The position numbers were made by a program, and so were the translations under genes. A stretch of DNA of 64,000 bases from Pachypanchax playfairii (lineage: Eukaryota; Chordata; Actinopteri; Cyprinodontiformes; Aplocheilidae), in contig SSNP01000002.1 of the NCBI GenBank assembly GCA_006937955.1, positions 10,239,402-10,303,401 on the forward strand. The letters are read 5' to 3'. Under the pieces are notes generated by a model. That model was not told where the DNA came from. It worked only from the letters and a program-made list of their open reading frames with translations, and ran no database searches. Positions 22,691 through 35,057 of this stretch are shown in pieces. Position 1 is the first letter of the stretch. Each line of letters starts with the position of its first letter.

Positions 22691-23680
22691 TGAATGAGTT
22701 TAGAGACGTGGCTCCATTCGTGTTGGTGGACTTACAAACACCTGCAGTTTTATCACTTGTATAAAAACACAAATATTTTGCTTGATACTGAATATTTTAA
22801 CACAATGAATCAACAAACAGAAAACTGCTATAACTCTATTAGTTGGTACTTTGATTTCTCCAGTGTATTTAACACAATTCAGCCTGTTTTACTGTGTAAA
22901 AACCTCCAGAAGACACAGGTAGATGCCTCCACAATCACCTGGATTAAGGACTACCTGACAAACAGACCACAGTTTGAGACTGAAGAGTTGTACGTCTGAC
23001 CAGGTAATCAGCAGCACAGGAGTACCACAGGGGACTGCACTCTCACCATTCCTTTTCACTCTGTACACCTCAGACTTTCAGTCCAGGTCAGAGTCCAGTC
23101 ATCTACAAAAATACTCTGATGACTCTGCAGTTATTGGTTGGATCAAAGATGGACAAGAGACTGAGTACAGAGAACTGGTGGACAGCTTTGTGTCCTGGTG
23201 AAGGACAATCGTCTCATCTTGAAAGTGAACAAGACAAAGGAGATTATTGTGGATTTTAGGAGGAGCAGCAACATACCAACACCCATTTCCATCATGGAGA
23301 AGAAGTGGAGCTGGTGGAGGAGTATAAATACCTGGTGTTCACCTGGACAACAGACTGAACTGGAGACACAGTGATGCTGTTTTTAGGAAGGGACAGAGCA
23401 GATTGGACTTCATCAGGAAGGTTAGATCCTTCAACATTTGTAGCAAGATGTTGAAGATCTTTTATAAGTCTGTTGAGAGTGTGATCACACCTGTAGTCAC
23501 CTGTTGGAGGCGGAGCATCAGAGCAAGTGACATAAAGAAGCTGAACAGATTGATAAGGGGGGGCTGGTTCTGTTCGGATTGGAGATCCTTCCTGTCCACA
23601 TCTAGAACCCTCTACAGGAGAACCTTCTGTTTTACAGATATTGAGTCAGGTGGATTGATAGTAGTTCCGAGTGAATTCTA
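22691..23680 (+). mobile_element. Degenerate LINE reverse transcriptase fragment (L2/CR1-like)
   Basis: Translated pieces in shifting frames give DFSSVFNTIQPVLL, WIKDYLTNRPQF, STGVPQGTALSPFLFTLYT and HLQKYSDDSAVIGWI, then VDFRRSS and a C-terminal KVRSFNICSKMLKIFYKSV. These match the order of reverse-transcriptase blocks in fish L2/CR1-group LINEs, with YSDD in place of the usual F/YxDD catalytic box. At least three frameshifts or stops make it non-functional. It occupies the interval between cyp27a1 and bcs1l, where mammals have RNF25, STK36 and TTLL4. Exact clade not settled. Confidence 0.75.
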
Positions 23681-24000
23681 ACTCAGACACTCACTAGAAC
23701 TTTCCTTAAAGCATCAGCATCAACTAAACTCAACTCAAACCTGCAACACGTCACAGAACCTACCAGACAGATTTAAATGTAGTTCTCCAAATGTGATCAT
23801 GTGATGTAAATCTGTTCAGAGTCAGTCAAGATGCAGCTAATCAACATTATCAGATACTAAAGTGGTTAAAACTGTCAGTGTTCCAGATGTTGAGGCAGAA
23901 AGTTTATGTTTCATAACATAAACAGAACACAAGTGCAGTTCTTCATGGAACACATCTGTATTATCCATAAAAACATAAACTGGATTGTTTTATATTTCTC

Positions 24001-24006
24001 TTTATT
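24001..24006 (-). terminator. Poly(A) signal candidate for bcs1l
   Basis: AATAAA on the minus strand starts only about 27 bases after the bcs1l stop codon (24,033), implying a very short 3' UTR if it is the one used. Confidence 0.45.
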
Positions 24007-24032
24007 CAGTCTGAATTCTCTCCAGTTCATCA

Positions 24033-26661
24033 TCATTTCATTTGGGCCACATTGTCTATAGAACCTGCAGGATCCAGTTTGTGCAGCAGAAAGTGTCCTT
24101 GCACCTGAGCAGCGCTGATCTCTGATTGGGCCGCTAACGCTCGCTCTGCAAAACGATCTCCTTCTGAAGCAGGTTCATCCGGATAGAACCGCCGGAACAT
24201 TTGGCTGAGCTGCCAGCTGGTGCAGAACCCGATGTACTGCTTCAGGTCAACGCGACCGGGTCGGATCAGAGCTGCGTCCAACCTGTGTGAAGAACCCAGA
24301 ACAAGAGAGGTGGTTCATGCCAGAGGAAATACTTTCTTATTATGTCTAAGAAGACCAGGTTAAAGGTCACAGCAGGGAACGATGGAGAGAACATTCAGAT
24401 TATTTTAATCCAGATTTTGAATCCAGATGATTTACCATTCTGATAAACTGAGTTTAACTCTCAACTAGGACATGTTTTTATTTACCTCATCGTATCTCAG
24501 TCTGTAGAGACCTGAACATTTACAGGTTTAACCCTTTAACCACCAAAGTAGCAGAACTGCACCAGCTGCATCCTCTGGATAAAAATAAACAGGTATTTTA
24601 CCTGCCACCAGTACAGTGATGCATATATTGGATTTTAACATATTTCTGTGATTCACACGTAAAATATTAGAATAAGAGAGGAAATAAAAAGCCCTGACGG
24701 TAATTAAAGTTTTAATTTTAAGAGTCAGATGTTTCAGTTTTTTGCTCTTTTAGAATAAAATTATTCGTGTTTTTATAAATGTCCTACCTTTCAATAAAAT
24801 TGGTGGTCATAAACACTATTCTGGCTTCAGATGAAGCCACTCCATCCAGAGAGTTCAGGAGTCCGCTGAAGGTCAGCCTCCCCATCCCCTGATAGGCCAG
24901 AGGGTCTGAGAGGCAAAAACAAAAAGCTCGGTTAGTCAAACATCAAAGCTAAAGTTTATTTGAAAAACTTTTACTTTACAAATCTACCTTCAGGATTGTG
25001 TCCTACTCACTCTCGGTGGGAAGTAGATCTCGGCTTACGAAGGCAGCGTCCACATCCTCCAACAGGATGATGCTCTGCTGCGGCGCCACGCTCAGGAGGT
25101 GGTTCAGACGGTCATCTGAAAGCGTTCGGTCGCTCAGACTCAGCAGACAGATGCTGTACCCTAACTCACCTGCCAGCGCCGTGCTGGAACACAAGACCCA
25201 GAACAGTTCCTGACACCTCAGACTGACTGAGAAGCTGAAAGTGAGGCAGTACTCACATGAAGCTGCTCTTTCCACACCCCGGGGGCCCATACAGCAGATA
25301 CCCTCTTCTGTAAGGAATCCCTGCATCCACCACATGAACAGCAGAGGTCAACAAAAAACTCATGAAGGACCACTAAATCCTAAACAATGTCCTGAAACGA
25401 GACAATGTACCTCTGTCTGTGTACCACTTGGGGTTTCCAATGAAGTCCTTCACATCATCTACAATCCTTTCAGCCACGCCGGACTCCAGAACCACAGAGC
25501 TCAGAGGTCTGCGTCTCCGTGGAAACCCGAAGGGCCTCCACTCAGCACCCATGGCGGTGTACATCACCGTCCTTCCTTCCTCCTGCTTCAGCGCCAGTTC
25601 CCTCGCTACAAAACAGACAAGCACCGGTCAGGTTTACAGTTACAATAAAAAGATTTCACATGTCAAGGTCAAAGATCCTTTGATCTTTACCAGGTTTAAA
25701 ATTAGTTAAATATTAATTACTAATGTCAAATTAAATGCTGTTTTATTTAGTTTGGTCTAGAATATGTTGGTGTAGACAGAGGTCAAAGCTCAGGTAGAGA
25801 ACAAGCCCAAACCATCAGCCCTCCACCACCGTGCACACAGCTGGTGTTCATACAGAGGTCTTCAGCAGCTGGTTTACAGCATTTTTCACATTTTCCTGTC
25901 ATGAACTTTAACCTGCTAAATGAGGCCTGTAGGTACTGAGGTGGAGCTCCTGGGTTTGGGTCTGACATGACAGCTTGTAGGATGGAGGTCAGACCATTAA
26001 CCCTCTGAGCTGATTGCAGATGTTCTGCCCAGATGTGGTGTTAACACACATCTGTATGCTCCAGAATAACAAGCTGTTCCTCACACTGATGATCAGGTAA
26101 TCAATGTCTCTGATCAGCTGTAAACTCGTACCTTCTTTTAAGATATTAAAGAAGACTTGTCTGTCTCTGCCCAGAGCCGTGAAGGTGACCGACTCCCATG
26201 GAGTTCCAGTATGAAGATCCACCATCTGCTTCTCTCTGGTCCGCTCCACCCTGATCCACTTCCTGCCGTACCTGAAGACCACATGGACCACAAGTTCAGC
26301 TGTTAATCCACAGAACATCCATGGGAACTGATGCTCCTCACCAGATGATGTGGTTCCCCGGACTCGGATGGAAGTCGAACTGCGTGTGGACCCGTCCACT
26401 CTCGTGGGCCTGGTAGGAGGTCTCCACGCTGAGGTGCTGCGTGTGCCGCGCGTGCTTTGTGATCCAGCTGAGCAGCCAGGTGTAGCTCTTATCCCTGCTG
26501 GGAACCTCCAGCGTGATCATGTAGTGCCTGCGGAAGAAGATCATCCCCACCTGGGCTCCTTTCCTGGCCACGGCCAACGCGGTTCCGACACCAACCAGTC
26601 CAAAACCAGCACCGAAGTACGGGTTGTCCTTCAGGCTGTCCAAGAAGTCAGACAGCGGCAT
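24033..26661 (-). CDS. bcs1l: Mitochondrial AAA protein BCS1L, complex III assembly factor
   Basis: Seven coding exons, all in frame: 26,661-26,342; 26,271-26,132; 25,605-25,411; 25,320-25,257; 25,183-25,011; 24,905-24,788; 24,282-24,033 (stop). The product is 419 aa, the same length as human BCS1L, and begins MPLSDFLDSLKDNPYFGAGF. One transmembrane segment (about 16-33) is followed by the BCS1-specific domain (to about 190), which serves as internal import signal. The AAA domain shows Walker A GPPGCGKSS (about 230-238), Walker B IILLEDVDA (about 278-286) and the IRPGRVD arginine-finger region. Members sit in the inner mitochondrial membrane and move the folded Rieske iron-sulfur protein across it into complex III. 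The gene is head to head with znf142. All key residues are present. Confidence 0.95.
25783..26125 (-). mobile_element. Tc1-like transposon relic in bcs1l intron 2
   Basis: On the minus strand, remnants of a Tc1-like element run from a segment containing GAGCATACAGATGTGTGTTA (near 26,060) to an HGGGGLMVWACS-like stretch (near 25,800), matching the transposase GGGSIMVWGCF block. The middle is largely deleted. It lies between bcs1l exons at 26,132 and 25,605. Confidence 0.5.
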
Positions 26662-27503
26662 GATGGTAATTTAATCCGAACCCAAACACATGAATGAGGA
26701 CGATGCGTTACAACGACCCCTGTGTTTCATGAATAATATTCCGACGACTCTCCGATGCTCCGATTATTCGTTCCACCTTCATATCTCAGATGCAAATTTC
26801 ACTTTCCAACAAACATATTATTTACCCAATATTTGGATAAAAATGTACCCTGTAGATGTTTGCGTCGGTCGTTTCCATGGCAGCGGCGATATTTACTCAA
26901 CAGGAAAGGAAGAATTACGACAAGCTAACTAATGCTAGCAGAGGTAGCGATGAATTCTGTATTTTTAGCTTGTTTGTGTTAAACCTGAAACGTTACGGAT
27001 ACTTTGGAAACTATATGACGTAAATAAGTGATGAATTTGAATAACAAACAGTCGGGACGGATTTAGGAAGTAAATAGAAACGAATTGATCTTTTGTTTGT
27101 CAGACAGAAAATACGGTGAAAACACGGGCGGTAGGTCTGAAAACTTGTTTGTGAATTTATCACCATTGTATCATTTATATTTTACATTTTCTGGTCCTAA
27201 TTTAACATTTACCTTTAGCTGTCTGTTTTTAATCTGGTGAAGAAGTTATTGAACATCTTTGTTTATTTGTTTTGGTGGTAAAAGGGAAACAGCAGCAGTA
27301 AACGTTTAAACACAAGAAACATTTATAAAAAAGACTTTGTATTAAAGTTCTTCAGACTTTTTAAACGACATTTAGAAGCTCATCTTTAACATTTTTATTC
27401 TCTTTTATGATTAACCCTAACTGATTAATAATCTGAAAAAGTGGCTGAAGACTTTTGCACTGTTCTTTATGAACCTGTAAATTCTTTGTCCTGTTTTCCA
27501 GAC
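26662..27503. promoter_or_regulatory. Shared upstream region of bcs1l (-) and znf142 (+), with possible znf142 leader exon
   Basis: Only 842 bp separate the two start codons. No TATA box is obvious near either gene. A plausible non-coding first exon of znf142 ends at 27,130 before a good donor (GGGCG|GTAGGT), to join the acceptor TTTTCCAG at 27,501. Transcription start sites are inferred, not visible. Confidence 0.4.
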
Positions 27504-30500
27504 ATGATGGAGACTGTGGACCATCCATGTGACAAACCTGAACAGAGTTCCTCATTTGTCTCTCACCTTTGTTCAAAAGGACACACTGTTCCACCCAGTC
27601 TGGGACAGTCTGACCAGTACAGGTGCTCTCAGTGTGATCTGGTTTTTCCTCGACCTCTGGCTCTGAAAAAACACTTTAAAACCTCTCACAAGGAGCAGGA
27701 GCTCCGAGGCCCGTTTACCTGCCAGGAGACCAACTGTCAGTTCAGCAGCTCGGACCGTCAGGACTATCAGGTTCACCTGGGGTCAGCACATGGTCTGGAT
27801 CTCATCTGCTGCACTTACAGCTCCTGTAGAGGGTCATTTCTTACACAGGATGACATGGAACGCCACAGGAGGAGCCACATGCCTTTTGGCTGTTTTCACT
27901 GTCAGTTTGTGTCTGAAAATGTAAAAGACATGAAAGTTCACATGTTCAAGCACAACAGCCTGAGAAACAGCTGTCACGGTGAACAAATTATTCATGCTGC
28001 GATAAAATGCTCATTAAAAATATACATTTTATTTCAATACTGAAACTGCATTTGTGGTGGATCCTGATTTAGTTTTGATTCAGTCTTGTTTTGTGTTTGA
28101 CTTGCTGTTAGACGCCGAGTCGATGGGGAAACAAAGGAAAGAAGTGGAAGAGAGCGACAATCTTTCAGCCTGGAATGCTGCAGCACTGCCATCCAAAGGT
28201 AAACAAGTCTGTTTACAACATGGACTCATAAACAATCCTGTGTCATGTGATACTTCCTGTCAGTTTGGAGCGTTCGTGACGAAAGTTTTCCAAATTACAA
28301 GAGAGTTCTGCAGCTTCCCAAACTGAGATGCTCAGTGTTTTTCTTCAGTATCTCCTTGACAGACAGACATGATGGTACCTGCTAGTGCCAGGTGTGAAAA
28401 AGCAAGCAGGTGTATCTATACTTAAATTAGACTCATAGATTTGTTTTGATTCTTGTGTTACTTTGCAGGTGATTCCTAAAACTTGTATTTCACTGGACTT
28501 TGACTAAGAACTAACTTAAGATTCAAAGTTACAGAAAATGCACAAATTTTCATTTGGAAACTGTCGTGTTAACAACATGATGTTTACAGTTTGTAATCCA
28601 GATTTACTTGGCTCATGTTTTTATTTCCACACAGTCCCTGAACAGTTAAATAAGACCGTTAAAGTCAAATAAACCTGAAAACGGCGTTTGGATCGTTCTG
28701 ATTCCACTTGACAGAAACCAAAATGTGATTCTTGTGACCCTTTTAAAACAAACTGTTTTTATCTTTCAGAGTACCTCGCAGAGGGAAGTGAGAATATTTA
28801 CCGCACCCACACCTGCCCTAAATGTCGTCGCTGCTTCAAGATGCGCTCGCACCTGCAGGAACACCTGCGTCTCCACTTTCCTGACCCCAGTCTGCAGTGT
28901 CCCACCTGCAAAAGTTTCTTCACCAGCAAGAGTAAGCTCCGCCTGCACCAGCTCCGGGAGGCCGGTGAGAAGACCCACCGCTGTCAGCTGTGTGAATACT
29001 CTGCTGTGGAGAGGAACGCAATCCGCCGCCACGTTGCCAGCATGCATCCTGATAGGACAGAGGACGGCGTGAACAGTCAGAGCTTTCGTTGCCCCACCTG
29101 TAGTCAGAGTTTTCACCAGAGCAGAACACTTAAGGCTCACATGAAGACGCACACCATCCGGTCACACAGCACGCCACTGGTTTGTTTCCATGAAGGTTGT
29201 TCTTTCCAGAGCTCAGTGCGTAAAGACCTTATCAAACACGCCTCAGAAGCACACGGAATCAAAGCTGTATCATGTCGTCACCACGCCTGCGGCGCCGCCT
29301 TTCCAAGCGAGGCAGAGATGGAGGCTCATTACCAAACACACCTGCCGTATCACTGCTCAGACTGCGATTTCTCCTGCTCCAATAAATCCGTCTTCCTCCA
29401 TCATCAGCGACTCGGTCACCCAGGAGAGGAAAGGCTGCGCTGTGACTTCTGTCCTTTTGTCACCTTTAACCCCGTTGAGTTTGAGCAGCACGTTGGTCAT
29501 TTACACGCCAACGAGAAGATCCACCGCTGCTCTCAGTGCAGCTACCTGACAGCACATAAACGTGGTCTGAAGAGACACATGCTGATGCACGGCGGTGAGG
29601 ACTGACTCGCTGTTTTTGTCCCGTTCTTCATTTTACACAGTCTGACCAGGTTTTACTGTTTGTTTTCCAGGTGAGAAGCCTCACAAGTGCAGCCTGTGTG
29701 ATTTTAGGTGCAGAGATGAGTCTTACCTGTCTAAACACATGCTCGTCCACACGGACCATAAGAACTTCATGTGTTCTGACTGTGGATACGTCACCAGGTG
29801 GAAGCATTACCTCACAGTTCATATGAGGAAACATGCTGGAGACCTCAGGTGAGCAACCACGCTGCGTTTTCCAAAATATTTCAGTCAGTTTTATTATCCA
29901 CGTGACGCTGGCAGTTTTTCATCATCTTTATGACACAACTTGGCGTCTCCTCTCGTAGGTATTGGTGTGATCAGTGCTCCTATCGTTGTCATCGTATGGA
30001 CCAACTGAAGAGCCACAAATTACGACATCAAGCTAAATCGCTCATGTGTGAGATCTGTGCTTATACCTGCAAACGTAAATATGAGCTTCACAACCACATG
30101 TTGGCCAAACATTCAGGAGAAGCGAAAACGCCGGCGGCATTTAGGTGCAAATACTGCACATACACTACGTTTTACCGACAAGCACTTCAAAACCACGAAA
30201 ACTGCAAACATACCAAACTGAGAGAGTTTCGCTGTGCTCTCTGCATATACTCATCCTTCAGCAACATCAGCCTCTTCCTCCACAAGAGGAAGGTCCATGG
30301 ATACGTACCTGGGGACAAAGCATGGCTGGAGAACTACGCAGCTAAAGAAAGGGAGAAGAACTCGGTGGAGTTCATGCAGGATTTTTATGTTAAACCATCA
30401 GCAGATTCCGAGCAGCTTAAAGAACCTTCTCATGGTTCTGAAACTCCGGCTGCTCAGTCAACAGAACACGGTTCCACCAGAGAAACTGCAGTTGATTCTG

Positions 30501-33500
30501 TTCTTGATGTTGTTTCTCAGGAGGTGGTTAATGAAGCTGCTTCAGACAGGTCAGTCAGCAGTCCAGAGGAGTTCTGTACTCTCGTGTTAACCACGCTACC
30601 AACCGAGGAACCAACCAAACCTGCTCAGAACCAGACCACAAACCGTCAACGTTTGAGACTGTTAAACAGGCCGCATTCACCACAGGAAACACCCGATTCA
30701 CCGGCACCTGCAAACTCACTGGAAGAAGGTAACACAGACACTCAAGATGGACCCTGTGAGCAAACACGCGTCGATGAGTCTCAGACCAACACGAGTGAAC
30801 CGGGTCAGTCTGGAGAGGATCAGACACCTCAGGGGAAAAATACCAGTCAGCCATCAACACCTGAGATTCGTCTGAAAGCCTTAAAGCAACATGACAAGGA
30901 CCAAGCAGAAGCCATGCTGTTAGAGGGGCGGGTGCAGATGCTGGCGGTGCCTTTGGAAAATGTTTATCATTGTGACAAATGTTCATACGTCACATATAAA
31001 GAGACGACCTTTAAAAACCACACCACCTTGTGCCGTGGCAGGATGACGGGATACAGGTGTCAGGCCTGCGGCGTGCAGTTAAAACACAAATCAGGGCTGG
31101 AATACCACCTCAAAACAAAGTGCCCAGCACATCTACACCAAGCAAGAACATCCGGGGGCTTTTCTAACACACATCCAGGTTCTAAGAACACTGCAGGTCA
31201 GGAAGAATCTGAAAGGATGGAACAAGGAACCAGTTCAGATGCAGAGCCTGTGGAGAAAAGATCCAGAATAAAGATCCAGACTGTTTCCCTGCAGAGACAA
31301 GGTCTTTATGTTAAAACTGAGGGGAAGTTCAGATGCAGGCGATGCAGTTTTTCATCAGTCCAGCTTAGAGCAGTTAAACAGCACGTCTTGACCTGCAGAC
31401 AGGAGGATCAAATGGTCTCTAACCTGGACCCAAAAGGGGGGAAAGGGCGTATAAAGAAGTTTGGTGAAACCCTGGTGGAAGTTTCTAACAAACAGCCGAT
31501 GTTTCACTGTCCAAACTGTGAATTTAAGTGCAGACGGAAACGCGCTTTAGACAACCACAAGAAGGAAGGCTGCACGAGGTCCGAGGAAGTCCAGGGCAGC
31601 AAATCCAGCCCGTCTCTGTCCCGGCACGTGTCACAGAAACACAGAGCTGCACGAGCTCACCGCTGTCGCTTCTGCCCCTTCAGCACCGCCCGGCGCTACC
31701 GCCTACAGGAGCACGAGTCTCAGCACACGCGCATCGGCCGTCACACCTGCCACCTGTGCAGCAAGACATTTGGTGCTGTGGCCAAACTGCGGCAGCATAC
31801 GATGCGCATCCATGAGAAGCAGCCCACGCACACGTGCTCTCTGTGCGACTTCCGAGGCTACAGTCCTGATGATGTTAGACGACACAAGCGCAGATGTCAC
31901 ACGGGGGAGTTACGTCACATCTGTACTCACTGTGACGCGCAGTTTAATTCAGAGATTGCATTAAGAAACCACTGCAAACGTGCACATCAGCTTCAGGCCT
32001 GTTTCACCTGCAGGACGTGTAACTACACCTGTAACAGCGACGTGGCGCTGAAGAACCACCAACAGAACAAACACCTTGACGTGAAGTGCGCCACCTGTCG
32101 GGAGTCCTTTGAGACCAGGGAGAGCCTGGAGGTTCATCAGAGGAGTCACCTGGCGCATCGCTGTCAGCTCTGCACCTTCGCAGCCAGAACACGTGAGCTG
32201 TTAGCTGAACACCTTCAGAGTGAGCACGAGGAGGGGTCATCAGAGGACAAGCCTCTCAGGTGCAGCGCGTGTCAGTTCACCTGTCGCCATCAGCTGGTGT
32301 TGGAGCAGCATCTCCGTTCACACGGAGCCAAACGCTTGTACAGGTGCACAGACTGTGAGTATACAACCGGAAACAAGCAGAAGATGACGTGGCACGTTCG
32401 CATTCACACAGGAGAGAAACCCTACGGCTGTGAGGCCTGCAGCTACACCTGCTCAGACCCCTCCAGGTTAAAGGTGAAGCTTACTGCATGTTTCTCACAG
32501 AATTTAACATTTTACATTTACTGTGAGCTGTTCTGTTTGCCAGGCTGAAAAGATCCTCCTCAACATCAGCATCGTTGATCTGAAACATTTAATCCCTCAT
32601 AAAGACAGTAAATCATGTTACTGTCAGCTAATATTACAGTTTAATGATCAAAACCAGGAAAACCAAAATATTCTAACGTTTTGTGTGTTTAGACTGAACC
32701 CGAACGCAGCAGGTAGAGAACAAGAGGGTGTTTTATGTAAACAGACAAACAAAGAAATACAAAAGGTGCTAAGTTCCTCTGGGGGATCAGAGCAGAAAAG
32801 TGGTTCATCTGAGACACGGTCCAAGGTCAAAAACACAGGTAATCCACTTAACACCGACAAAATAAAAGTCTAGAAATCCAAAAGAACAAGACATGAAACC
32901 AGGTTCAAACAAGTGAAAACAGAAACACTAAGATCATGATGAACAGTGTTTCTTTGAGGGTGTGAGTAAAACCCTGTCCCAGAAAAACTGCTGAAATCCT
33001 GCTCGTTGCTTCTGCCACAGTGTTAAACATGTTGGGTCTTAAATAAAATAAATATCATGTTATATAATGTAAATAAAAACATTTGGTTTCTGTCAAAGCT
33101 TCATATGAGGGTTCATGGAGAAGAGAAGAAGTACCTGTGTCCAGAGTGTGGCTACAAGTGCAAGTGGGCGACTCAGCTGAAGTATCACATGACCAAACAC
33201 ACAGGTATGAGCCACAGGTATCAGCCACACGTGACCAAACACACAGGAATGAGCCACACATGAAACACACTTCAGATTTGCAGGTGTATGTTTTAAGTTG
33301 ATGGAATTAGAAACTCAGATCAGTAAAAGCTGAACGCGGTTCTTTAATGTCACTGCAGACATGATGAAGTCCAGATGTTTCCTCCTTGTTCCTTTAGACT
33401 CCGCCCACTTTACAGCTTTCCTTTTAGCTTAGTGATAATTACATTTGGAACCTGCTGCAGTTGGAAAACTTTGTAAGGTTTATTAGTTTATATTCAACTT

Positions 33501-34166
33501 TATACTAAAGTTCAAAACAAAGTTCTTTTTTAAACTTTTTTGTATGAAGTTAGCAAACGTCAGTGTAACGTGACCTTGTAGGTTCATTTATCAGATTCTG
33601 TGTTTTAAATACTGAATAAAAACCCCATCTTGTTTCCCTCAGGGGAGAAACCGTACGCCTGTGATGAGTGTGATTACCGCACCAACAGGGCAGACGCTCT
33701 CCGTGTACACCGGGACACGCAGCACTGTGACGCGCGGCCTTATGTCTGCGAGAAATGTGGCAAGACCTTCAAGACAAGTTTCGTATTGAAAACCCACCAG
33801 CGAAAGCACAGCGAGGATCGGTCGTATACGTGTGGGTTGTGTCAGAAATCCTTCCGCTGGCCCGCCGGACTCAGACATCACTACCTGTCTCACACCAAGC
33901 AGCAGCCCTTCTGCTGCCGCCACTGCTCCTACAGAGCCAAGCAGAAGTTCCAGGTGGTGAAGCACCTGCAGAGGCACCACCCAGAGGTGCCGCTGGAGCA
34001 GGGCGTGTGCAGAGATCCTGAAGGTGGGATCCTCACTTTAAAAGAGGCTCTGCAGGGGACTCTAGCTAAGGCAGCAACACAAGAACCAACCAATCAGCAG
34101 CTTCATCCATCCAACGAGGATCATGATGTTTCTGTTAAAGTTGCTGCAGAGATGAAAAAACTCTGA
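27504..34166 (+). CDS. znf142: Zinc finger protein 142 (about 38 C2H2-type fingers)
   Basis: Seven coding exons, all in frame: 27,504-27,978; 28,112-28,198; 28,770-29,594; 29,671-29,848; 29,959-32,473; 33,099-33,204; 33,643-34,166 (stop). Predicted 1,569 aa. I count about 38 zinc fingers. A low-complexity Ser/Thr/Glu/Gln linker in the large fifth exon (about 30,330-30,950) separates two finger blocks. Four consecutive fingers after the linker end in Cys rather than His (CCHC type). Late fingers carry canonical TGEKPY linkers, and the tail ends KKL-stop. The identification as ZNF142 rests on finger architecture plus its position between bcs1l and plcd4, as in human. The family is nuclear and presumed DNA-binding; no target can be read from the sequence. 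It converges on plcd4. Confidence 0.88.
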
Positions 34167-34224
34167 GACTCTCAGATCAGTTTTATTTTATTGCTCATGA
34201 ACTGAAACGACTGTATATACAAAT

Positions 34225-34235
34225 AATAAAATAAA
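34225..34235 (+). terminator. Poly(A) signals of znf142
   Basis: Two overlapping AATAAA hexamers (34,225-34,230 and 34,230-34,235) about 60 bp past the znf142 stop. Confidence 0.55.
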
Positions 34236-34704
34236 TGGCAGTTACGTAACTGAGTTTTAATTATTTGCATAAAACAGTTTAAAAGAATAAAAAAGTCCTT
34301 CACACACACGGATATGTAACCTGTCACTTCATAGAACCAAAATAATGTTAAATTGTTTCTGTAATACTGACATCAGGGAATATTTCTACATTCTTTTCAG
34401 AGATGTAAACCATAAAGTTTATAATATTAAGGCAACATGCATCAGTCCTTCATGTACTTCACATTCAAACATTCTTTTATATTTATACGTATCAGGATAT
34501 AAAGTTTTCTGCTCTCCATCAGATCTTAAAATCAGGACATTAAATGTAAAAGCAGCATGTTAAAAACTAAATCTCATCACTTTCCTGTGAATGAAGAAAT
34601 AAAGTATCAGCCAGGTGTTGATGTTTAAATATATTGATTAACTGATCATCTGGAAAAAGAGTGAAATACATCTGGATTATCTTAGATTATCGTGCTGCAC
34701 ATCG

Positions 34705-34850
34705 TAAATGAGACTTCTGTTGTTTACCCATAATACCCTGCAGCTTATAGCTGTCAGCACGGTGGTGGGGGTTGATGGTTTGGGCTTGTGCTGCAGCCAC
34801 AGGACAGTCTGACCTGACCTCTGACCTCTGTATACTGGGTTTACCAGATG
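34705..34850 (+). mobile_element. Tc1-like transposon relic between znf142 and plcd4
   Basis: Contains AGCTGTCAGCACGGTGGTGG followed by GGGTTGATGGTTTGGGCTTG, closely matching 366-410 of this window and the reverse complement of 25,790-25,830. Only the GGG-MVW region of the transposase survives. Confidence 0.5.
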
Positions 34851-34924
34851 TATTTGTTGAAGTTATGTCTTGATACATAAAACTTATTACAAGGATCATA
34901 AACTCTAAATGTAAAAGCAGTAAA

Positions 34925-34930
34925 TTTATT
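34925..34930 (-). terminator. Poly(A) signal candidate for plcd4
   Basis: AATAAA on the minus strand about 130 bp past the plcd4 stop codon, before the Tc1-like relic. Confidence 0.45.
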
Positions 34931-35057
34931 GAATGAGAAAAGCTGAAACAGCTCATATGAAACAGACGCCAGGAATCAAACTCCCGATTGTTGCTTTTCA
35001 CAGTCTTGGGGGAGTTTAGATTCTGGACTTGTCTTTACGTCCTCAGACTGGGTCTCT

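Noticed and set aside
22691..23680. A functional reverse-transcriptase gene
   Set aside because: The recognisable blocks lie in different frames with internal stops, so it is a dead LINE fragment.
28725..29152. Overlapping frames of 100-130 codons on both strands within the znf142 exons
   Set aside because: Shadows of the zinc-finger reading frame; cysteine/histidine spacing is present only in the assigned frame.
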